Origin: Mycoplasmopsis pullorum | GTDB lineage: Bacteria; Bacillota_I; Bacilli_A; Mycoplasmatales; Metamycoplasmataceae | Reading direction: 5' to 3' | DNA length: 64,000 nt | Assembly (NCBI RefSeq): GCF_001900245.1 | Contig: NZ_CP017813.1 | Coordinates: forward strand, 1 to 64,000 | Part shown: positions 56,818-64,000 of the stretch, one piece after another | Position numbering within the stretch: the stretch's first letter is position 1 | Layout: every line of letters begins with the position of its first letter | Notes under the pieces: generated by a model | Seen by the model: only the letters and a program-made list of their open reading frames with translations | The model's database searches: none | What the model was told of the DNA's origin: nothing | Position numbers and translations under genes: made by a program

Positions 56818-59800
56818 GAAAAGATTTTATAAATTAATCGTTGGTTCAACTACATTAATTGCTACTGGTCTTTTAGGAGCAGCAAGTATCTCATGTAATT
56901 TTAAAAGAGTTGGAACTGGAAGCACCAACAATAGCGGTGGAGATTGATCATTACCTTCAACTAAACCAGGTATTACTAATCCACCAAAAACCGACTATGA
57001 AGATATGAGTGATGTAGTCAACATTGACCAAATCTTTAAAAATGTTAGACTTAACGATGCTTATGCACAAAAAACACCTTTAGATACTTTTATTAAAAAT
57101 TATAATAATGCATTTAAAATCTTGCGGATTGCAAATGCTACTTTACCATTTGAACGTGTTAAAGAAGACGAAGCGATTTCAGAAAAATATCTTAAAAAGA
57201 GTGCTGAATTATTTGCTACTAAATTACCAACTTTCTTAAGTAATGAAAATGCACTTTACTTAGACTTTTTTGGTTACTATACAGAAGCTAAAAGAGTTAA
57301 TGATAAATTAGTTGTTGATTTTTATGTAGCTGATTTATCAAAACTACAAGATCAACAACAAATCTTACACAAGGAATTTAGCTTTAATTATCCAAACTTA
57401 AGTGAAGTTCCAAGTGAACCAAAACAACCTGAGCAACCAGACCAATCTGGTTCAGGGACACCTACTGATCCAGTTGAAAGTGTTGAGTCTAAATTAAACG
57501 AATTAATTAAACAAGTAAATGTTTCGCTTGCAAGCGGACTTAAAGCTGCAGAATTAACTGCAACACAAGTTAAAGTTGAAAACTTAGTATTTAAAATCAA
57601 TAACCAAGTAAGCGACTTAGTAACTGATGTAGTCTTAAGTGCACAAGGAAGCAACAGTTTATCAGTTAGCTTTAAATTAACTCAAGATGGTAAAAAATCA
57701 AATGAGCGTTTAGTTCAATTAACTGGATTTAAAGATTTAAGTGAATTAGAATTACTTAAATTAAATAATCCAAAATTATTTGAAGCTTACAACCGTATTA
57801 AATTGTATTCAACCATTTCAGATAATCCATTAAGCTTAAAAGCAATTCGTAAAAATATTCCAAGCTTTAAATTAATTAATGCTGGAGAAGGTATAACTTT
57901 AAGTGAGGTTAATTATGTAGTTAATCCATTCGAAGGTCGTTTAATTGCTCACTTTAGCATTAGTGACGGTAATGAATCATATCGTGTTGCTAAAGTATTT
58001 AACTTGCAAGAAGTAAGTAATATTGTTCAATTAGTTAATGACAACTTAAATACTTATGTTGGTTACTACAATTCTAAAGCGGATCAATTTAGCGATTTAT
58101 TATATGCAATTATTAAATTTGCAAACAGAAATGACTTAAGTGATGAAGAAAAAGAAATTGCTAAAGATCGTGTTTTAACCTTAATTTACTTAAAAGCACA
58201 AATTGCAGATCCTGCAACTGCTTTAGCTAAAGTTGAAGAATTTAGTAATTTAGTCGCTTCACAAGCAGAAGTAATCGTTGATAAAAAACGTAAATTTGAT
58301 GAAGAAAAAAGTGCTTTAGCTGTAATTTTTGATGATTTAAAAAATGTGATTACACCACTTAATTCATTAAACATTGCACATGCTGAATTCCAAAAACCAG
58401 AATTAACTCGTTTCTTACAAGGTTACTTTAGTGACTTTATTGATAATTACTACTATGGAACTAAAGAAGTTAATGGTGACTTAGTAGTACAAAACGAATA
58501 TGGACCTTATGGAATTTGATACATTAGTGTTCCAAATTTATTGGCAAAAAACTTATTGTACCGTATGGACGGAAGTTTTGCAGATGAAGTAGTTAAAAAA
58601 GCTGCTAAAGCAATTAACTATTTTGTTAGTGATTTAACACACTATGCACCTTTACCATATAGTAAAAACACTTATGGAAATAAATTATTTGATCGTCCAA
58701 ACCATGTTAATGATGTCTTAATTGCCAAATTGTTTAGTTTAATTAATGACGATCCAAATCACGATTTAGATAATTTAGCTCCAAAATTAGTCGAAGTTTA
58801 CCAAAACTTAATCGAAAAGGAAGTTCTTTTACCAAGTGACTTTGATAAAGACGATACAACTCTTTCTGCTCTAATTAATACAGTAAGATTATTGAATTTA
58901 ACAATTTCTTTAAATTCATCAATTTATACTGCATATAAAGATTTAGATTTTGCTGTGCAATACTTCTCGGCAAAATTAAGTAATGAGTATAAAGCTAAAT
59001 GAAAATTAGATAAAGTTTTAGAAAATAATTCAAAATGATTACAATTAGCTAAAAACTTAAAATTAGCTGAGTATGAAATTCTTGAAAATACATTTACTAA
59101 ATTCTTTGACACTCAAATCTTAATGCGTCCTGCTAGATTTAACTCATTATTATTAACACGTAATTCTTGAGAAACAGTTGAAAAATTTGTGAGTGACTTT
59201 AATGCACAAAACAAAGCAAACGTATTCTTAGATCAAAAACGTCTTAATGATAGATATGCTAAATTTATTCCTACAATTGCAGCACAAACATTACCTTTTG
59301 AAAAATGAAATCTTAAATTGACTCAAGAAGATCCAGAAAAACCAAATCAATTATTATTAACCTTGGAATTATTGGACGAAACTAATAATAAAGAAAAAAT
59401 TAGTTTATTCAGCAAATACGTAACCTACGTACAGCTTGAAGTTCCTGAACACACTATCTCACACGCTTATGCTGAAGAAGCTTCAAGAGCAAACACTTTA
59501 GCTAGTGAAGTAACAATTGATAGATTAAAATTAAAAGTAAGTAACTCAGAAATTAAAGTTAAAGATGTTGTTTTAAAACCAAACAACAAAACCGGTTCTT
59601 TAGTTGTAAGTTACAAAATTGAATTTAAAGGTAAAACCTCTACAACTGATGATCTTGTAATTAACGGATTCATTACTGAACAAGCTTACTTAGATCAAGT
59701 TAGAGAAGGTCTAAGTGTAACACTAAAAGATGATTTTGATAAAACTCAAACTTATCCAAGTCGTGTAACAAATGAAGCGTTTAATCCAATTGTCGTTCCA

Positions 59801-61606
59801 GATAATGTTGTAATTTTTGATAAAGAATTCAGTGAAGCAAATGATCAAACTGGTACTTTAAAATACAAACTTTCATTAAAATTAAAAACTAATCAATCAG
59901 ATACACCAAAAGCAGAACACACTTTTGAATTTGATGGATTCAAAATCAATCAATTAGCAGTATCATTGCAAAATGTTTCATTAAGTGCTAGTGATAATGC
60001 AAAAACAAAATTACCATCTAATGTAGACATATCAAGTTCGACAACTGACTTAGTAGTTGATTATGGAGATGCTGCTCACGATGGTATTAGTGTTGAATTT
60101 ATTCTTAGAAAAGCAAATGATAACCAAGGAACTTTAAAAGTTGCCGGAATCTTTAAACAAGATGGTTACGAAGATACAACTAAAGAATTTGATGTACTCA
60201 CTGGATTCGCCACTGATATAGCAATCGTTGAAGCAAAAGCTCAAGAAGTTGCCGTATCAATTAATTCATCAACTCAACCTGCAAATCCAGATGGATATGA
60301 AATTTCGAACTGAAACTTTACAATTGAATCAAAAATCACAGGAAAATCAAAAGTATCATTTACTTTAACAAAAACTTCATCTGGTACACAAGCTCAAATT
60401 AGCGACCATGAAGTAGTTGTTGATGAAGAAGGTGCTGGAGTTGATTACTTTAAAGAAAAATTAATTACTTCTGGACAAATTTTTGGTTCAGACGCTGTTA
60501 AAGCATCAAATCATGTGTTAGCAGAAGATTCTGAGACAACAGAATTAAACAATAAGATTTTAGAGTTTAATAAAAAAATAGAATACACTGCTGATGAAAA
60601 AATTTACAAAGATGATCCTGTTGCAGTATTTTTAAGTTTTGCATCTAATGCTGCACAAGCAAAAGAAATTGCTCAAAATAAAGCATCAAATAACACTGAA
60701 GCCACAAATAAAGATGCTTTAATAAAATTAAATAATGCATTTCCAAAATTCATTAAATTAGTAAATCAATATGCTAATGGTACAGCATCTGTAAAAAATG
60801 ATGAAACTAAAAAAATTATTAATGATTTTGTCCAATACTTCTTTACTAATTACTTCTCAGATGAATTAACTGGTTCTGACGGAACAAAATATGATGCATC
60901 AACATCTGCTACATATCCAACATGATTTGCAATTCCAAGTAAAATTGCTGGAGCATTAATTTACGGCACTGATGTTCTTACTCCTGAAATTTATGCAAAT
61001 GCTGTTCGTGTTCTTGATATTTATGTAAAAAATATCACAAATTATACTGTTACACTTCATGGAAACTTTGCTTGAGGTAAAGGTAAGTTTATCGACAATC
61101 CTTTACATTTTGAACAATTGTTATTACCAAGATTAGTTGTAATGATTGCTAAAAAAGATGTAGATGGTATTGATTCAATTGCGTCTCAAACAAAAATAGT
61201 TATTAATAATTTAATCAAAAATGATAAATTATTTACAATTAACAATGAAAAAAATACAAGAGCTTTTGTTGATACATTAAGAAAATTAAGTTTTGGTATT
61301 TCTAGTGCTGATCAAAGACAAAAAGTTAAATTAAGTGAAGAATTAAAACCATTATTTGAACACCCTATTTCAAAATTATCTTCTGATTTAACACAAACAA
61401 AATTAAAAGAAAACAATGAATCTGCAAAAGAAAAATTAAATTCTTTAGGAATGTTATTGTATATCGAGAAATTATTAGGTCAAAATACTGAATTACTAGA
61501 TGCATTAAAGAATTTATTTAGTAATACAACAACTAATGATTATCCACAATTTAACCAAACATTTAAGTGAGTAAAAGACGAATTAACAAGAGCTTTTTCA
61601 AACTAA
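56804..61606 (+). CDS. Giant lipoprotein with Lipoprotein_17-type repeats and PL8-like dead segments
   Basis: A 1,600-residue lipoprotein (lipobox ASISC, Cys31). After a Pro/Ser-rich linker (PSEPKQPEQPDQSGSG, about residues 203-218) comes a repeat of the mycoplasma Lipoprotein_17 type (about 225-310); three more lie at about 890-1150 with the pattern NDxxGTLxV then a ...GF end. Two other segments, about residues 536-665 and 1330-1465, resemble the PL8 toroid: IWYISVPNLLAKNLL and TWFAIPSKIAGALI line up with the lyase WFYEIGIPRDL, and both later carry the IN/DIYV helix and a D-x-L-I/x-L-P block like NVIDNAKPILLANIL. The catalytic His/Tyr block is absent from both. Starts 14 bases inside the lyase end, so they are co-translated. 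Substrate-binding role is inferred. Confidence 0.75.
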
Positions 61607-61623
61607 TTCATATATAAATAGAT

Positions 61624-61664
61624 AAAACACAGATCATTATAAGTAAGAGGTCTGTGTTTTTCTT
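61624..61664 (+). terminator. Terminator of glycosaminoglycan operon
   Basis: AAAACACAGA (61624-61633) pairs with TCTGTGTTTT (61651-61660), continuing into TCTTTTC. The loop is 17 bases. Confidence 0.75.
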
Positions 61665-61726
61665 TTCTATTTAATTTCACGGTGGTGACCTAAAGTTCAC
61701 AAGCTTGAATGAGTATAATTTACAAA

Positions 61727-61876
61727 TTTTTTAAATTCATTACATAAATGTAGTAAATTTAAAAAAAATGACAAAGTTTTTTAAAATCATTACATTTATG
61801 TAATCAAATTAAAAAAAATAGCTCTTTTTTTAAAATTCATTACATAAATGAAGTAAAATTAAAATAACTAAATTAT
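61727..61876 (+). repeat. Three 50-bp tandem units with a palindromic core
   Basis: Palindromic cores at 61739-61754 (ATTACATAAATGTAGT), 61789-61804 (ATTACATTTATGTAAT, perfect) and 61839-61854 (ATTACATAAATGAAGT) are exactly 50 bases apart and share flanking TTTTTTAAAATTC and AAATTAAAAAAAAT. They precede the DUF4143 ATPase gene by 100 bases. They look like repeated protein-binding sites or decayed iterons. Confidence 0.75.
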
Positions 61877-61953
61877 AAATATAAGTATTTTTAGTGATAA
61901 AAATCGAACTTATTTTAAAAAATATCATGAATTTATGTAAAGGTCAAATTAAT

Positions 61954-63213
61954 ATGAGTAATTTTGTTTTTCAAAGAGAAAAATATTTGAATCAACTAAT
62001 TCGAAAAATGAATAACGGTCTAATTAAAATAGTCGCAGGTCTCCGCAGAAGTGGAAAATCATATCTGATTTTTAATTTATTTAAAAATTACCTGTTAATG
62101 AATGATTACAAGGAAGAACAAATAATTGAAATTCAATTAGATCATTTTAGTAACTTTAAATATCAAAATCCAGAAGAATTTTTAAATTATGTGTATTCAA
62201 AAAGTCAAAACAATAGAATAAACGTTTTATTAGTTGATGAAATTCAATTATTGATGCATTTTGTACCTGTTTTAAACGAACTTTTATCAAAAGGTAATTA
62301 TGACATTTATGTTACTGGTAGTAACTCAAAATTTCTTTCAAGCGATGTTGTAACTGAATTTAGAGGTCGAGGTGATGTTATTCATTTATTTCCGCTCTCA
62401 TTTAAAGAAATTTGAGAAAAAAGAAAAGAAGATAGTAATGTTTTAGAAGTTTGAAACGAATATTTTGAATATGGCGGAATTCCGCTTATAGTAAAATTAC
62501 CTAATGAAGATAAGAAAATTTTCCTAAAATCTCTTATTAATGAAACTTATTTTAAAGATATAGTGGAACGAAATAAATGAACTAAAACAATTGTACTTGA
62601 TGAACTGACCGACATAATCGCTTCAAATATTGGTTGTATTACTAATTTAAGTAATATTAAAAACACATTCAAAAGTGTTCATAATTTGGATATTTCTAAT
62701 TATTTTTTAAGTAAGTATATCGAGGAGTTAAAAAATTCATTTTTAATTGAAGAAGCAATAAAATTCAATATCAAAGGTCGAAAATACGTAACTTCGTCAT
62801 TTAAGTATTTTTTTACCGATATGGGATTAAGAAATGCAAGATTGAACTTTAGACAAACCGAAGAAACTCACATTATGGAAAATGTTATCTATAATGAATT
62901 AAGATCGAGGGGATATCTTGTTGATGTTGGAATGGTAGAACAAAGAACTTCGACCAATTACAATCAATTAGAGGTTGATTTTGTTGCTAGAAAACACGAT
63001 CAAATACTTTATATTCAATCAGCATTAAATATTGATGATCCTTTGAAGCTAGAACAAGAAACTAAATCTTTACTTAATATAAAAGATGCATTTAATAAAA
63101 TAGTGATTGTGAAAAATTACTCAAAAATGAAAAGAGATGAAAATGGAATTATTTATATCGGATTATTTGATTTCCTTTTAGGAGAAGACTGAGAAAAAGG
63201 AATAATATTTTAA
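61954..63213 (+). CDS. AAA+ ATPase with DUF4143 (PD-(D/E)xK-like) domain
   Basis: A 419-residue protein. Walker A AGLRRSGKSYL lies at about residues 29-39, Walker B VLLVDEIQ near 100, sensor-like YVTGSNSKFL near 128, and Arg finger-like FRGRGD follows. The C-terminal DUF4143 domain ends in LEVDFVARKHDQILYIQSA, which has the shape of a degenerate nuclease core. Such proteins are common in bacteria and archaea with unknown roles, and are often linked to mobile or selfish behaviour. ATG 61954 is chosen since the family N-terminus (VFQREKYLNQLI) begins there; AAAGG is 9 bases upstream. Trp uses TGA. Confidence 0.82.
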
Positions 63214-63228
63214 CTTCCGTTGCTTTTA

Positions 63229-63266
63229 AACACCACTTCTTATTTAATTGGAAGTGGTGTTTTTAA
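63229..63266 (+). terminator. Terminator of DUF4143 gene
   Basis: AACACCACTTC (63229-63239) pairs with GAAGTGGTGTT (63251-63261) followed by TTT. Confidence 0.85.
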
Positions 63267-63282
63267 TATTAATTTTTGCAAT

Positions 63283-63326
63283 AAAAAAACTTGAAACACA
63301 GAATGTCCGTATTTCAAGTCCTATTT
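63283..63326. mobile_element. Degenerate end of the IS3-like element
   Basis: About 44 bases (AAAAAAACTTGAAACACAGA and on) match the right end of IS copy 2 (43467-43511) with about 6-8 mismatches, including GAATGTCC and AAGTCCTA. The opposite end and transposase are missing here, so it is a solo remnant or an end of a related element. Confidence 0.6.
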
Positions 63327-63714
63327 TATTCTATATTTTCAGTTTGAGTTTAATTTAATTCTGCATTTTACACTTGCGGGATTTTTTATACTTTTTTTAA
63401 TGCACATATTTATTTATAAATATATACTGGTGCAAAAATGTAAAAAACCGACCTAAGTGGGAAATATGGTGATTTAAGCACCAAAAAAGAATTGTTATTT
63501 TTGGCTTTTAGGGTTCGCGTTCACTTTTCCAATTTTTATTTTCAATTTATATAAAAAAGTTGTAATATATATTAAAAAATATAAAGACAAAGAATGATTT
63601 TGTATATATTTGAAAATCATTAATACTAACTTGCATTAGATTGAATTATTATTATGTTTATCTTATGTGTTTATATTTACATTTACTTTAAAAAATTAAT
63701 AGGAGATTTTTTTT
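63327..63714. other. AT-rich intergenic region before surface protein gene
   Basis: No gene is supported in these 388 bases. They contain a long AT dyad near 63407-63430 (ATATTTATTTATAAATATAT) flanked by TGCAC/GGTGCA, and near 63713 the sequence AGGAGATTTTTTTTATG, in which AGGAG is the ribosome-binding site of the next gene. Confidence 0.5.
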
Positions 63715-64000
63715 ATGAATAAAAAAAATATATTTAAGCTTTTAGGAGCTACTCTTTCTTCATCTGTATTTTTAATTCCTTTTTCTGGGTTAGTTCCTGT
63801 CTACATGGGAAAAGATACTGCTGATAATAAATATGACAGTTTCTTTTATGAAGATACTGACATTTATTCTAATTCAAGATATAGTCCATATGGTTCATGA
63901 GATGGTAGTGTAGATTATAGATTTGAAGGTTATATTGGAACTCAAAATTTTGTCACTGTAGGTGATCCATCAGTAACTGATAATAGAAATCCTAATTTCT
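63715..64000 (+). CDS. Surface protein, 5' part only
   Basis: The first 95 residues of a protein that runs off the window. The start is MNKKNIFKLLGATLSSSVF with a hydrophobic segment to about residue 30; no lipobox Cys is present, so the signal peptide is either cleaved by a normal signal peptidase or acts as an anchor. The rest is acidic and Tyr/Ser/Asn rich (YDSFFYEDTDIYSNSRYSPY), typical of exposed mycoplasma proteins. AGGAG lies 9 bases before the ATG. TGA near 63898 encodes Trp, so the frame continues to the end of the window. Function cannot be assigned. Confidence 0.65.

Noticed and set aside
61727-61876. Possible short CRISPR array
   Set aside because: The three units are near-identical over the full 50 bases, with no unique spacers, and no cas genes are nearby.

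Overview
This is a Mollicutes (mycoplasma) chromosome segment. It is very AT-rich, and TGA must be read as tryptophan for almost every gene to stay open: the glycosidases, permeases, aminopeptidase and large lipoproteins all fall apart under the standard code. Short genes lie end to end or overlap as ATGA/TAATG, and surface proteins carry mycoplasma-type lipoboxes. The gene set (maltodextrin and glycosaminoglycan use, a nuclease-linked ABC transporter) suggests a sugar-fermenting animal mycoplasma of the Mycoplasmopsis/Metamycoplasma type. I cannot name the species.

Layout. (1) 0.5-8.1 kb, minus strand: pulA-malL-malP-pgmB-ROK kinase, turning alpha-glucans and maltose into glucose phosphates, beside a GntR regulator at 8.3-9.0 kb. 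(2) 9.2-18.3 kb, minus: maltose/maltodextrin-type ABC operon (MalE, MalF, MalG, MalK plus three extra membrane proteins); MalF has a coiled-coil extension of more than 500 residues. (3) 18.5-20.4 kb: secreted GH13 amylase lipoprotein. (4) 20.5-21.3 kb: RpiR regulator with a trinucleotide repeat in its promoter. (5) 21.5-29.3 kb, minus: second ABC operon with a thermonuclease-like lipoprotein and an ATPase split by a large insertion. (6) 29.5-36.0 kb: rpsT, TM2 protein, tRNA-Leu, pepA, MATE exporter, and a surface protein behind a poly(A)-tract promoter. (7) 36.1-43.9 kb: accessory island with a cytosine-methyltransferase relic, a standard-code piece of a Firmicutes conjugative element (topB end plus an AlbA_2/ATPase/HTH gene), and a GATC-type restriction-modification pair between two inverted 1,324-bp IS3-like copies, then an IS1634-type relic. 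(8) 44.2-61.6 kb, plus: RpiR regulator and a complete hyaluronan/chondroitin operon. (9) 61.7-63.2 kb: three 50-bp palindromic repeats and a DUF4143 ATPase. (10) 63.7 kb to the end: start of a surface protein.

How they work together. Regions 1-3 form one starch/glycogen pipeline: an outer amylase, ABC import, then debranching, glucosidase and phosphorylase steps inside. Region 8 is a self-contained glycosaminoglycan pathway: PL8 lyase on the surface, PTS import of the unsaturated disaccharide, GH88 hydrolysis, KduI-KduD-KdgK-Eda to pyruvate and glyceraldehyde 3-phosphate. No sulfatase is present here, so hyaluronan or unsulfated chondroitin is the likely substrate.

The most unusual items are the last gene of the glycosaminoglycan operon, a 1,600-residue lipoprotein that seems to hold two catalytically dead PL8-like segments; the standard-code foreign segment; the IS-flanked restriction system; and two candidate phase-variable promoters.
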